The notes beneath the pieces were generated by a model. The model saw only the letters and a program-made list of their open reading frames with translations. It did not search any database and was not told the origin of the DNA. From a virus, in IMG/VR virus record IMGVR_UViG_3300005253_000394, positions 1 to 38,221 of that record: a DNA stretch of 38,221 nucleotides. One strand, 5' to 3'. Below, piece after piece: positions 1 through 8,163 of the stretch (the first letter of the stretch is position 1; the number at the start of each line of letters is the position of its first letter). Both the position numbers and the translations under genes were made by a program.

Positions 1-529
1 CGTGGAATGTTTCACCTTCTTGCTGCATCACGAACCGGCGGTTTCCGACGGAATCATACGGGATCGACGTACCTAACGCCGCAGTCGCAGACCCACCAGC
101 GTCAACGAAGAACGCCGCTGTTCCCGAGTCGACCTTGCGAAACATCATCTCTGCCCCAGGATAAGGGATGGGCAGGATAAAGCGGGACGCCGAAGAGATG
201 GAAGTCCCAATCTCGTACTGGCCGACAAACACTTCGGTCGAATGAGCCGCAGCAGTACCGGTAGCGGGAGTTTGGACAGGCAGATTCCCACCAGCAAACT
301 GAGTGGTGACGGAACCCGACGAAATCGCCGAAACCCGCAGCCACAAATTGCCGTCAGAAGCCTGACACCAAATCAAATCGTCAACCGTGAGGTTCAGATC
401 GTCGTCGGTGTTGTTGAAATACCCGACCGCAGCCACCGTAGCCATAGTATCGGCGGTCGCGTCGTAGGTATAGGTGAGATCACCCGGCGCACCAGCGCGG
501 AGGTGAAGATTACCAGCAGTGTATGCCAT
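1..529 (-). CDS. Probable capsid cement/decoration protein, C-terminus cut by window edge
   Basis: Open from an ATG at 529 to the left edge (176 residues seen, no stop). An excellent Shine-Dalgarno (AAGGAGGG) overlaps the stop codon of the capsid gene just upstream, so the two are coupled. The visible part is rich in beta-branched residues, Gly, Ser and Thr, without signal peptide or membrane segment, as expected of a virion beta-sandwich protein. In BPP-1-like podoviruses the gene immediately after the major capsid protein encodes a jelly-roll cement protein; this assignment rests on position and composition only. It could instead be a head-completion or fibre protein. Confidence 0.7.
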   Translation of the reverse strand, partial: MAYTAGNLHLRAGAPGDLTYTYDATADTMATVAAVGYFNNTDDDLNLTVDDLIWCQASDGNLWLRVSAISSGSVTTQFAGGNLPVQTPATGTAAAHSTEVFVGQYEIGTSISSASRFILPIPYPGAEMMFRKVDSGTAAFFVDAGGSATAALGTSIPYDSVGNRRFVMQQEGETFH

Positions 530-542
530 TTTTCAGCCCTCC

Positions 543-1436
543 TTATGCTGTCGGGAAAGCACCGGTAACATCGAAGACACCTTCGATTATACCATTGCCG
601 TCGATTGTGACACCGCCACCGCTCATCATATGATTGACGAAATGAGCGGCACGGTCGCCGTGCCAAGTGATGTCAGCAGCCACGGAATTGCGACCGGCGA
701 CGTTACCGGCGTGCTTGCCGGCTCCATAACCAATAGCTGACTTGTGCCAGATGAAGGCACTTTCCGATGCCGTGTTGTTACCGGTAATCCCCGAGAACAT
801 CACCCATTTGACATTGATCCAGTCCTTGAATCTGCCGCCAGTAGGAATGCCTTCGGTAAACGGAAGACCGGTTGCGCCAATCCAGTCGGACGAAGAGAAC
901 TCCCGAATCATCAAAGCTCTCGCCCACATCTGGGCTGACAACGCACCGTAAACCTGACCGTCGTTCGGAACATCCTGCGCGAACAGATTCGATGCCATCT
1001 CAAGAAGAATGGCACGAGTAAGCGCAGACGAAGTCGGGTCGTTGGCAGTTACGTTGTCGGTATTGGCGGCAGCCAAGAGAGTATCAATCTGCGAGTCCAC
1101 CTTGCGGCCAAGGGCAAAAGCACCCGAAGTCGCAATGGCGTCACGCTCGTCAATATTGATCTTGGCTTCATCGAGTTTATCGACCCAGTCACCGGCATAG
1201 AAGTCCGCCAGTGTCGCCTCGTGAGGAGTATGGGTCTGGTTCATAGGAGTGATCGTTCCGTGCCGCGCCTTAGTCGTGGCGGTGCCGGTGGCGATCTTCT
1301 GGAACGTCGTTGAAGAACCAATAACGTCCGGTCGAAATCGTACCGTATTTTTCAGGTACGAGCCTGTTCTCTGGAATACGAGATGAACTTTCTTCTCGTA
1401 CTGCCGGACAAAGGCCTGATCGATAGATGTACTCAT
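543..1436 (-). CDS. Major capsid protein
   Basis: 297 residues beginning MSTSIDQAFVRQYEKKVHLV. The N-terminal region, the conserved GTATTKARHG stretch near residues 50-60 and the central DAIATSGAFALGRKVDSQID segment are typical of the HK97-fold capsid proteins of podoviruses related to BPP-1 (Phage_capsid_2-type family). Length is normal. It follows the scaffold gene in the order seen in those phages. The Shine-Dalgarno GAGGTGA is a perfect 7-base match, six bases from the ATG, and half of it lies in the 3' arm of a 7-bp hairpin, so translation may be tuned by that structure. An untranslated stretch of about 176 bases precedes it. Confidence 0.88.
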   Translation of the reverse strand: MSTSIDQAFVRQYEKKVHLVFQRTGSYLKNTVRFRPDVIGSSTTFQKIATGTATTKARHGTITPMNQTHTPHEATLADFYAGDWVDKLDEAKINIDERDAIATSGAFALGRKVDSQIDTLLAAANTDNVTANDPTSSALTRAILLEMASNLFAQDVPNDGQVYGALSAQMWARALMIREFSSSDWIGATGLPFTEGIPTGGRFKDWINVKWVMFSGITGNNTASESAFIWHKSAIGYGAGKHAGNVAGRNSVAADITWHGDRAAHFVNHMMSGGGVTIDGNGIIEGVFDVTGAFPTA

Positions 1437-1442
1437 TTTGAG

Positions 1443-1469
1443 TCACCTCATCCGTAAGTTTTGATGAGG
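1443..1469 (-). promoter_or_regulatory. Hairpin covering the capsid gene ribosome-binding site
   Basis: On the minus strand CCTCATC (1469-1463) pairs with GATGAGG (1452-1446) around a 10-base loop. The last four stem bases belong to the GAGGTGA Shine-Dalgarno (1449-1443) of the capsid gene starting at 1436. The stem could lower translation until opened by ribosomes or by a protein. Pairing is visible directly; a regulatory role is inferred. Confidence 0.5.
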
Positions 1470-1612
1470 CACTCCGCCGAGAGCCACAAAATCGCCGTAC
1501 AGAGAGCCTTTACAGGGGCCGCCGTGCGAATCTGTGGGGCTTTGGTAGTGCAGTTAATGGTCGTATGCGGGGCCTTTTCAGGAGAGCCGCGATAGAAAAT
1601 TGACCTAACGAA

Positions 1613-1675
1613 TTATTTTGGTTTGGGTTTCGGTTTGGGTTTGTGTTTAATGGGTTTCGATCCGTGTCTAGGCAT
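1613..1675 (-). CDS. 20-residue Lys-Pro-rich peptide
   Basis: The ATG overlaps the scaffold stop codon as TAATG, so it is positioned for translational coupling. The product is MPRHGSKPIKHKP followed by KPKPKPK, i.e. a strongly basic poly(Lys-Pro) tail, ending in TAA. It sits between scaffold and capsid genes. Such a peptide could bind nucleic acid or the acidic scaffold during head assembly, but no homologous family is recognised. It could also be a chance extension; the regular KP repeat and coupled start argue for a real product. Confidence 0.4.
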   Translation of the reverse strand: MPRHGSKPIKHKPKPKPKPK

Positions 1676-2580
1676 TAGACTACCCGCCCCTCAGCGCCGA
1701 CCACGGAGCTAGCACCGAAGGCTTTGCGATAAAGCTCCTGCTCTTCTTGATAGAGCCTGTTCGCAAGTTCCCGGTCGCCGCTGTTAGTTGCCTCTTCGAT
1801 TTTCTTCTGAATAGCGTTAATCTGGGCGTCGTTATCGTTGAGTTCGCCGTCCGTCATAATATTGCCAAGCCTTCCTTCTTCCATCTCACGACCGTACCCA
1901 GCCAGCATTTTAATGATTGCCGGATGATCGAGAATAAATCGTCCGTCCTTAGTTTCGAGTTTCCTGATTTCGTCAATCTCTTCCTTGAAAATCTTGACAG
2001 CAGCACGGTCGGCGATTGCCTTGTTACGCTCGAATTCCTGCCCAGGCCATTCCTTTTTTAGCGCCGCAGTAGTCTCATCGGCATACGCCTTATCATCATC
2101 GATCTGCGCCTGTAACGTTGCAGTAGCCATCTCGTTCCACCACTCGCTGATACCCTTGGCCTGTTCAGTCGAGATATTCAAACCATGAAAAGCAGCAGCG
2201 GCGGAAGTTTGAAACGCCTTATCGCCATCAGTCGGTTCGTGGCCTTCTGGAACCGCAAACTCGTAACCCTCGTTGGTTTCAGGAATACCCATTTTCTTGC
2301 GATAATCCGTTACCTGATCTTCAGTCGGCTCTTTTCCAAGCGGTTGAATTGCTGTGGAAAGGCTCTGACGCAACTCGAAATGCTTGCCGACCAAATCCAG
2401 AACCGAAGTAAATTTACCGGCATGGTCGCGCAGCTTTTCATCCTGAATAGCACCGCGCCAGTCGTCAGTTTCACCGTTCGGCTTTGTTTCCGCAGTCTCA
2501 ACGACGGGTTTGGTCTCTGTCGTTTCCGTAACTTCCGTGGTCTCGGTTGTTTCCGTGGTCTCTGTGGCTTCGTCAGCCAT
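1675..2580 (-). CDS. Head scaffolding protein
   Basis: 301 residues. The N-terminal 35 residues are an acidic, low-complexity Thr-Glu-Val repeat, followed by a charged region (DWRGAIQDEKLRDHAGKF) and a largely helical, Glu/Lys-rich body. Acidic, helical, unstructured-tailed proteins lying directly before the capsid gene are the scaffold/assembly proteins of T7-like and BPP-1-like phages. The start overlaps the preceding stop as TAATG. The WRGAI..EKLRDH..KF pattern is common in podoviral scaffolds. The repeat DNA (ACNGAGACNAC units near 2500-2580) may vary in length between isolates. Confidence 0.75.
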   Translation of the reverse strand: MADEATETTETTETTEVTETTETKPVVETAETKPNGETDDWRGAIQDEKLRDHAGKFTSVLDLVGKHFELRQSLSTAIQPLGKEPTEDQVTDYRKKMGIPETNEGYEFAVPEGHEPTDGDKAFQTSAAAAFHGLNISTEQAKGISEWWNEMATATLQAQIDDDKAYADETTAALKKEWPGQEFERNKAIADRAAVKIFKEEIDEIRKLETKDGRFILDHPAIIKMLAGYGREMEEGRLGNIMTDGELNDNDAQINAIQKKIEEATNSGDRELANRLYQEEQELYRKAFGASSVVGAEGRVV

Positions 2581-2912
2581 TATCTTGTCTCCTTAGTGCT
2601 TGTGGGTCGAACCGAGGGCTCGGCACCCATTATCGTAATAATTTTCATGCCGATGCTGGACTCACCATCCAAAAACATCGTCTCGTAGGGGTTGAACTGC
2701 GCTAGTTCGGCTGAAGGACGAGTGACGTGGCACAGCAACAAAATCTCGTATAACACCCTCCGCCCTTGGTCATTGTCCTGAAATACCCGCTTGAAGTCCC
2801 TGTAGCGGTCCATCTTTGTGTAGTTCTTCTTTCCGGGATGCGCTTGCTGAAGTTCCGCAAAGAAAGCATCAAGATCAGGTTTCCCAGCGCGCCGCCAAGG
2901 CCAAGGGATCAT
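2580..2912 (-). CDS. Bbp19-like head-module protein
   Basis: 110 residues. The core DRYRDFKRVFQDNDQGRRVL, followed by a CHVTRP stretch and a C-terminal MKIITIMG segment, fits the Bbp19 structural protein family of BPP-1 and relatives, encoded between portal and scaffold. Its precise virion role is not established to my knowledge. The start at 2912 is an ATGA overlap with the 54-residue gene upstream. Confidence comes from family pattern plus exact synteny. Confidence 0.75.
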   Translation of the reverse strand: MIPWPWRRAGKPDLDAFFAELQQAHPGKKNYTKMDRYRDFKRVFQDNDQGRRVLYEILLLCHVTRPSAELAQFNPYETMFLDGESSIGMKIITIMGAEPSVRPTSTKETR

Positions 2913-3073
2913 TTTGCCCAGTTACAGCGATAAAACCTAAGCCCCGCACCAGGATATCCACTCTCACGTTTATTAACATGCCAAATCACTACAAACCGCC
3001 CTGTAGACCAAAGAAATTCCAACGAACCCGGCGTATCAATCAGTGGGCGGATTCTCAGTCCTCCAATATTCAT
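2909..3073 (-). CDS. 54-residue protein in the portal-scaffold chain
   Basis: Begins MNIGGLRIRPLIDTPGSLEF. Both ends are stitched by ATGA overlaps, to the 88-residue gene upstream and to the Bbp19-like gene downstream. It contains a short hydrophobic patch (RFVVIWHV, residues 26-33) and a basic Tyr/Arg-rich tail. No family recognised. The double overlap inside a co-directional operon is the main reason to accept it. Confidence 0.6.
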   Translation of the reverse strand: MNIGGLRIRPLIDTPGSLEFLWSTGRFVVIWHVNKRESGYPGAGLRFYRCNWAK

Positions 3074-3336
3074 GCTGCATCTTCCTTGTTGTTTAACGCG
3101 CTACCTTGCAACGCGAGTTCGGCGCGCTTCTCAAAAACGCGCGTATAGGCACAAGCGACTGTTTTGCCAATAAAATTAGCCTTATCAGTATCAAGAAAGT
3201 CTTCTGCGCGCACTTGGTCACAAACGAACAACACGTCTGTGCCATCCTCTATAGCCTTTACGATACTGTCTAAATTGCCATTTTTTAAGCGCGTCTGTGG
3301 AATCAACGCTGTAAAAAGCAAATGGTCGCGGATCAT
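3070..3336 (-). CDS. Hypothetical protein downstream of portal
   Basis: 88 residues, starting with an ATGA overlap on the portal stop codon. Composition is that of a small soluble alpha/beta protein (DGTDVLFVCDQVRAEDFLDT near residues 32-51). No signal peptide or membrane segment. Encoded within the head module, so a virion or assembly role is possible, but no family is recognised. Confidence 0.65.
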   Translation of the reverse strand: MIRDHLLFTALIPQTRLKNGNLDSIVKAIEDGTDVLFVCDQVRAEDFLDTDKANFIGKTVACAYTRVFEKRAELALQGSALNNKEDAA

Positions 3337-4976
3337 GTTGCTACTCCTTCTAAAGCTTCCTTAACCCCAGGCATATTCGTAACTGTAGACGCTGTATCCA
3401 CGCCAGCCGCCAACTGTTCGGCTTCTGCCGCAGCCGCTTGGGCCGCAGCCCTTTCCTGACGTAATCTCTCAACTTCATCGGTGCCATTGACGATGTTATG
3501 AGGAAGTCCAGCGGCTTCCGCACTGAATCTGCCAAGAGCATCCACGTTAATCAAATCAAGGGCTTCTGGTTTCAACTCACCAAGGAAAATCATTTCCTCG
3601 GCCCAGGCCCTTGCAGCAGCAGCCTCAACCTGCTGACGAAGGCGTTTAATCGGACTTTGGTATTCAAACCGCACACCCCGGCCCTGTAGGACTTCGGGGA
3701 TAGGAGCCAAAGCCCCTGCTCTCAGCATGATATTGAACGACCGCTCTACAATTGGAGCCGTATAATCTGTTTCCAGCCTTCCAAACACAGGCCCGATTTC
3801 ACGAATAAACTCTTCCTTGCGCGCAAGGATTTCCGTGGCGGTCATTTGAGGACCACCCACCGGAAGCCTCAGAATATTTCTAAAGAACGCATTCCATATC
3901 TGCTCGCGAATATCGTGCTGCATATCACGAGTGAGAGGAATATTTCCCCCGGTTTCAAGTGGGACAATGGGCATTCTGCCAACGGCCCTCGCGGACTCGA
4001 TATCGTAATATACAAGCCCGCCAGGATAGGTATTCGGTGCGTCAAATGTCGAATCGTCGGGTACCGCGAGGGGAGGATCGGCGGCTCTCTGACCAGCAAC
4101 CAAAAGAGTCGATTGCATGGCTTGCGCGGTTTCAGAATCAGGTAGGGCTATCATCCCCGGAGAACGTCCGTATTCCTCTCCGGCGGAAGTATCCCATCTT
4201 GGTACCGCGAAGGGGAATTCGTGAAACCCTCCCGAAGTAAGAAGTTTTTTCTCATCAAGTTCAATCCACAAATCGGCCCAAGGAAGATTACGGGCGAGAT
4301 TTGCTTCTTTTCGACCCTCATCTCTTGGAAGAACAGCGTGGACGAAATTCACGTAGTCGTCCCATTTTTTATTCTCTATTTGCTGTTTGATTGACTCGCT
4401 CAGTTTTTCACGACCAAACCGTGAAACTGCCTGTCGGATAGTGAATCGCTTATCCCGCAACATTCCCTCGGGATTACCGCTCTCACCGAAGAACGGCAGA
4501 GCATCTTTGAGGTGAAGTGTCTGGAATAGTAAATTCCTGTCTCCCTCTCCTGTGAAAACCACCGCCGTCCCGAGAACAATTAAATCAGCATCGGCCTCTC
4601 CAAGAGCCTGACGCATACGAGATTTAGGATTCTCAAAGGCATCGCGCATTCTCTCGTCAGTATCGGCGAACCACTCACTTGCCTCATCGGAAGCCTCGTC
4701 AATATCTTCCACAGCACGAATGCGGTGCCACTTCTCCCCTTCAGGACGGAGCATCGCACCAAGGGCGTTCGCCAAGGCTCGCGCAGCCTGCATCGGCGTA
4801 CCGTCGAATATATCTTCTGTCTTACGATCACCCTCACTGGTCTGGGTGACAAATCCCAATCTTCGAGGAAGCTGAACGCGGGCAAGGTCATCCCACATCG
4901 TTGACCACAGCCCACGGCGACTTCTCAGCGCGGTTCGGCGGACTAGTATTTCCTCAACGCGGGATTCGTCAGCCAC
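3333..4976 (-). CDS. Portal protein (T7-type head-tail connector)
   Basis: 547 residues from the preferred GTG start at 4976 (frame open to an ATG at 5024). The GTG overlaps the upstream stop by eight bases, as in the rest of this operon. Recognisable features of the podoviral head-tail connector family: an N-terminal RRGLWSTMWDDLARVQLPRR region, a DGTPMQAARALANALGAMLR helix, FGESGNPEGMLRD and the later TATEILARKEEF helix. Length matches T7 gp8 relatives. Twelve copies would form the channel for DNA packaging and tail attachment. The C-terminal 60 residues are Ala/Glu-rich and probably helical. Confidence 0.88.
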   Translation of the reverse strand: MADESRVEEILVRRTALRSRRGLWSTMWDDLARVQLPRRLGFVTQTSEGDRKTEDIFDGTPMQAARALANALGAMLRPEGEKWHRIRAVEDIDEASDEASEWFADTDERMRDAFENPKSRMRQALGEADADLIVLGTAVVFTGEGDRNLLFQTLHLKDALPFFGESGNPEGMLRDKRFTIRQAVSRFGREKLSESIKQQIENKKWDDYVNFVHAVLPRDEGRKEANLARNLPWADLWIELDEKKLLTSGGFHEFPFAVPRWDTSAGEEYGRSPGMIALPDSETAQAMQSTLLVAGQRAADPPLAVPDDSTFDAPNTYPGGLVYYDIESARAVGRMPIVPLETGGNIPLTRDMQHDIREQIWNAFFRNILRLPVGGPQMTATEILARKEEFIREIGPVFGRLETDYTAPIVERSFNIMLRAGALAPIPEVLQGRGVRFEYQSPIKRLRQQVEAAAARAWAEEMIFLGELKPEALDLINVDALGRFSAEAAGLPHNIVNGTDEVERLRQERAAAQAAAAEAEQLAAGVDTASTVTNMPGVKEALEGVAT

Positions 4977-5307
4977 CGAACCACCCCACAGTTCCCGGAT
5001 TCGCCACGACCTCAAACCCGGCAAGGTTTTTCAGCTTCTTCGCGCGCGCCTTCGCCTTGTCCGATATCAGCCGCACCATCAGATGCAGCCCGCCGAAAAC
5101 GGGAGCCGTCAACTCGACACCCTCCGCGTCGTAGGTTCCGCGCACCATGAGCAGGTTGCGGAATACCTTGATGGCGACGTGGTGATTGGCTATCGAAATT
5201 GTGTCGGACCCGTCGTCGGCCTTGTGGATCATCTCGGCCACGCCAGCGGATTTCAGGGTGGATATCGCATCCCGAAGATTGGTGACTTTCAACATGCGGT
5301 CGATCAT
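4969..5307 (-). CDS. Hypothetical protein upstream of portal
   Basis: 112 residues, ATGA overlap with the fibre-like gene upstream and an eight-base overlap with the portal start. Contains ANHHVAIKVFRNLLMVRGTY and a basic KAKARAKKLKNL helix, then a glycine-rich end. No family recognised; no membrane segment. Position suggests a head or neck assembly role, but this is inference only. Confidence 0.65.
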   Translation of the reverse strand: MIDRMLKVTNLRDAISTLKSAGVAEMIHKADDGSDTISIANHHVAIKVFRNLLMVRGTYDAEGVELTAPVFGGLHLMVRLISDKAKARAKKLKNLAGFEVVANPGTVGWFGG

Positions 5308-6629
5308 GCCGTCACATCCTGCAAAAATTCATCGGTTTGCCTGACATTCCAGTATACGAGGCGGGCGATGTGGCCGTTGGTTGCGTCACCCGCGCTATCA
5401 CGTCCTATCCGCAGCGTTGTAAGGGCATCCGTTGTTGGCAAATCCGTCGTAGTATCCGCCGTTCCTAGTGTACCATCGAAAGCTACGACTACATCGTCTT
5501 GCGCGTATGCCCCTGCAATCTTGAACGCCGTCCCGGCAACAATGCCAGTTAATTGAGACGAGCCGTTATTGCCGCTGGAATTTGTAGTTGCTATTTGAAC
5601 CGTGTCCGCAGACGCCGTTTGGTTAATCCTGATTCTGTCCGTTAATCCGCCATCATCTATAACAACAAGAGCCTGCCCCGAAGCCGCATTTATAGAAGGA
5701 ATTACGGCTTCGATTAAAATTGTCCCCGCACTCTGATTGAACCCCGGCACATCCGAAAGCGCAATTGTCGCTACATCTGCGGAACGAGTGACTGCGGCTC
5801 CAACAGTTTTAAGGTAGCTGGTTGGAAAGGCCCCTGCTTCAATTTGCTTTCCCCACACATAGACGCCGTTGGATGTATTCCCCGCATAACTCTGTTGACT
5901 AGACCCATCCGTGTTTGTCAAAATAATGGGGAGCATACCTGTCGTGTCGCTCTCGGTCGTGGCGCTAAATCCAATCCGGTAGATACCATTCCCTATATTT
6001 TGAATAAATGAAGATGTAATTCCAGAGCTTGCCACTACTGCCTCGGTGGAAAATCTGAATACAATATGGGGAGTTAAGGAACTCACGCCATTTTCAATCC
6101 AACTCAACTCAACATAGTCGTTGTTTAATTTCTTGAAAGAATATGTGATCGTATAAAGGGTGCTACTCGATACCGTAAGAATATCCAAATTAAGCTGATG
6201 GGTGTTGGTGTCCGCTGTCTCCAGGAGACTATCCATCGTCGTGTTTCCATCCGGCGCTACCGCAGTGTTGGTGGACACCGTTACGCGAAGTTCATTGCTG
6301 TTGTCGGAAGCATCCTCACTCCCTAGACCAAGATTCTCACGAGCCTCTTCAATCAGTAATCCAAGCGGGGCACCCGTGACGGGGTTGTGGTCGAAACGGG
6401 GGATGTCCGTGCCTGAGGTCTGCAAGACGCCGTTTTGGTCAAAATAAGTTCCATTATCCCCACCAGTATAGGTGATGGTGGGTGTGCTGCTGTAACGCAA
6501 ACCACGACGGGATGCGTTGGCAATATCATTGCCCGCGCCTAATCTAAAGTCATAATCGAGTACTCTCCTGGCATCGAATCCCCGCAATATCGCGATACGC
6601 GAAGACAGGCGCGAATGAAGAGTGCTCAT
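5304..6629 (-). CDS. Virion spike/fibre protein with lectin-like C-terminal domain
   Basis: 441 residues. Three parts are visible. The N-terminal segment contains the phage-typical sequence FDHNPVTGAPLGLLIEEARE (about residues 79-98). The central beta-rich module ends in GVYVWGKQIEAGAFPTSYL, the carbohydrate-binding-like pattern found in many phage head spike and tail proteins. The C-terminal concanavalin/LamG-like module (from about residue 285) ends in ARLVYWNVRQTDEFLQ. Such proteins bind host surface glycans or decorate the head. Encoded on the head side of the operon, it could be a head spike rather than the tail fibre. Confidence 0.72.
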   Translation of the reverse strand: MSTLHSRLSSRIAILRGFDARRVLDYDFRLGAGNDIANASRRGLRYSSTPTITYTGGDNGTYFDQNGVLQTSGTDIPRFDHNPVTGAPLGLLIEEARENLGLGSEDASDNSNELRVTVSTNTAVAPDGNTTMDSLLETADTNTHQLNLDILTVSSSTLYTITYSFKKLNNDYVELSWIENGVSSLTPHIVFRFSTEAVVASSGITSSFIQNIGNGIYRIGFSATTESDTTGMLPIILTNTDGSSQQSYAGNTSNGVYVWGKQIEAGAFPTSYLKTVGAAVTRSADVATIALSDVPGFNQSAGTILIEAVIPSINAASGQALVVIDDGGLTDRIRINQTASADTVQIATTNSSGNNGSSQLTGIVAGTAFKIAGAYAQDDVVVAFDGTLGTADTTTDLPTTDALTTLRIGRDSAGDATNGHIARLVYWNVRQTDEFLQDVTA

Positions 6630-7096
6630 CCTGGCAGGATTCCAACTCGTATAGTTAGGTCGGAAGTCGATGCGTAAGTCGGAGCGCCACGCTCTACAAT
6701 TGCCGCATACAGACTATCCCCTACATCCAGAACGAATGGAATTGCGAGATTCAACGCCTGTCCAACGGAATTATCACTAAAATCAAACCAATCAAGAACG
6801 GGTGCGACACCAATAACATTCACCAAATCAGCGTCAGCAATGGCAAGTGCTGAATTCTCGGTGAAGGTCGTATTGGAGGGGTCAGCGTCGAAAATCACCA
6901 CGTCCTTTCCAATACTCTGTTTTGCAAGATCGGTTATGATGACTGATTCGATCAGGCCACCGTATTTTATGAATGGTCCGGCAAGCGTTAATTTCCCGCC
7001 TACAAGTTCACCCGTAGCGTAGGCCGCTGCCTGCACGGTGACGGCTTGCTCAATAACCCATACATTGTTACGGGCGGATCGAAAAATTGCTGACAT
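6626..7096 (-). CDS. Virion-associated beta-rich protein
   Basis: 156 residues, ATGA overlap with the spike gene downstream. Sequence such as GGLIESVIITDLAKQSIGKD and the FDADPSNTTFTENSALAIAD segment resembles a small family often encoded beside phage spike genes; I know no defined function. Few charged residues, many Val/Ile/Thr, no signal peptide. Probably a structural partner or chaperone of the neighbouring fibre-like proteins. Confidence 0.6.
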   Translation of the reverse strand: MSAIFRSARNNVWVIEQAVTVQAAAYATGELVGGKLTLAGPFIKYGGLIESVIITDLAKQSIGKDVVIFDADPSNTTFTENSALAIADADLVNVIGVAPVLDWFDFSDNSVGQALNLAIPFVLDVGDSLYAAIVERGAPTYASTSDLTIRVGILPG

Positions 7097-7105
7097 TGCT
7101 ATCTC

Positions 7106-7633
7106 CTACCAAGCCTTCTCAAGACGCTGTTTACGTTCCGTGACTTCACGCTCACGCACTACAATCTGTTCCTCGCCAGCAATGACCTTCGATTCACGGT
7201 TGTTGAGATGTAAATCACGGTCGTTGGCGGTTTCCTCACGGCCCTTGATCGCAAGCGCGGCATTTTCGAGTTCCAACGACTTCTGTTTGTTCGCTTTCTT
7301 GTGACTGACAGCATCATCCAGAGCAACGGCAAGACCAGCCTCTTTCTTTTCAAGGGCCTGCACCTCGGCCTTGATGTTATCGTCAGCCACGCGAACGATG
7401 CCGCGCACCTCGGTTTCGGCACTAGCAATGATCTTGGCAGATTCATTCTCTGCACTGGAAAGTATCTTATCAGCCTCATCCAGCCGCTTCTTCCCACCAA
7501 CAGCCGTCTCCAGTGCTTCACGCTCTTTGCGAAATTCCTTCGCCGCCTTGCCGTCCTTAAGGGCAGCGGCCAGTTCAAGCCGTGATTCCGCTTCACGAAG
7601 AAGTGCGTCAATTTCTCTGTATCTCATGGTCAT
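7106..7633 (-). CDS. Coiled-coil protein of the structural operon
   Basis: 175 residues, almost entirely charged helix (Glu, Lys, Arg, Ala), with heptad-like spacing through about residues 10-170, e.g. EKKEAGLAVALDDAVSHKKA. A second in-frame ATG two codons later is an alternative start. ATGA overlap with the gene upstream. Long coiled coils at this position in phages are seen in scaffold- or tail-associated proteins; no specific family is recognised. Confidence 0.6.
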   Translation of the reverse strand: MTMRYREIDALLREAESRLELAAALKDGKAAKEFRKEREALETAVGGKKRLDEADKILSSAENESAKIIASAETEVRGIVRVADDNIKAEVQALEKKEAGLAVALDDAVSHKKANKQKSLELENAALAIKGREETANDRDLHLNNRESKVIAGEEQIVVREREVTERKQRLEKAW

Positions 7634-7920
7634 GCCCTCGTTATCACAGATATCTTGTCGCCGGTTTCGATATCAAAGGATTCCGGGTTATCGGCCCCAA
7701 GTGGGATGCTATCCGTCCCGCCCGTAGCGGTCGGAGACGTGCCCCATTTCACAAAGCAGTCCGCGTCGGAATATAGTCGAACACGTCGCCTTGCTTTGCC
7801 GTTGGCAGGATTCGTTATCACGGCGGATGTGCCCGGAATACTAACCGCCATATTCTGGACTGGCCTGCCAATCAAGGTCTGTGCGGCATCAATCCAAACG
7901 TCTATATACAAAGTAGCCAT
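7630..7920 (-). CDS. Small structural protein
   Basis: 96 residues. The C-terminal half (ARRRVRLYSDADCFVKWG, then SIPLGADNPESFDIETGDKI) is typical of small beta proteins encoded in phage head-neck modules. Its function is unknown to me. ATGA overlap with the coiled-coil gene downstream. Confidence 0.65.
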   Translation of the reverse strand: MATLYIDVWIDAAQTLIGRPVQNMAVSIPGTSAVITNPANGKARRRVRLYSDADCFVKWGTSPTATGGTDSIPLGADNPESFDIETGDKISVITRA

Positions 7921-7929
7921 TTTAGTCTC

Positions 7930-8163
7930 CTACCTGAGAAATTTTCCAACATTGGGCAATAAGCCCTCGTGTTTGGGTGGGCGGAATACACTTATTCCCG
8001 CATACAATCCCAATAAATGCGCCCTATCATCAGAATCCACCGACCCATCGGTAAACGGCAAAATGTGATCGAACAAGTTGCACCAGTTGAACGCGGAAAG
8101 CCTGTTGGCTAAGTCGGTATCGCTTACGTCCAGTTCGTTCTGGACGAAATGCGGTATTATCAA
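7930..8163 (-). CDS. Hypothetical protein with TTG start
   Basis: 77 residues. There is no in-frame ATG at the start; a TTG overlaps the upstream stop as TTGA and is preceded by GAGG, matching the stitching of neighbouring genes. Contains DDRAHLLGLYAGISVFRPPK. No family recognised. Confidence 0.55.
   Translation of the reverse strand: MIIPHFVQNELDVSDTDLANRLSAFNWCNLFDHILPFTDGSVDSDDRAHLLGLYAGISVFRPPKHEGLLPNVGKFLR

Noticed and set aside
1675-2580. Thr-Glu repeat as a separate surface adhesin
   Set aside because: It is the acidic N-terminus of the scaffold protein; no signal peptide and location before the capsid gene.
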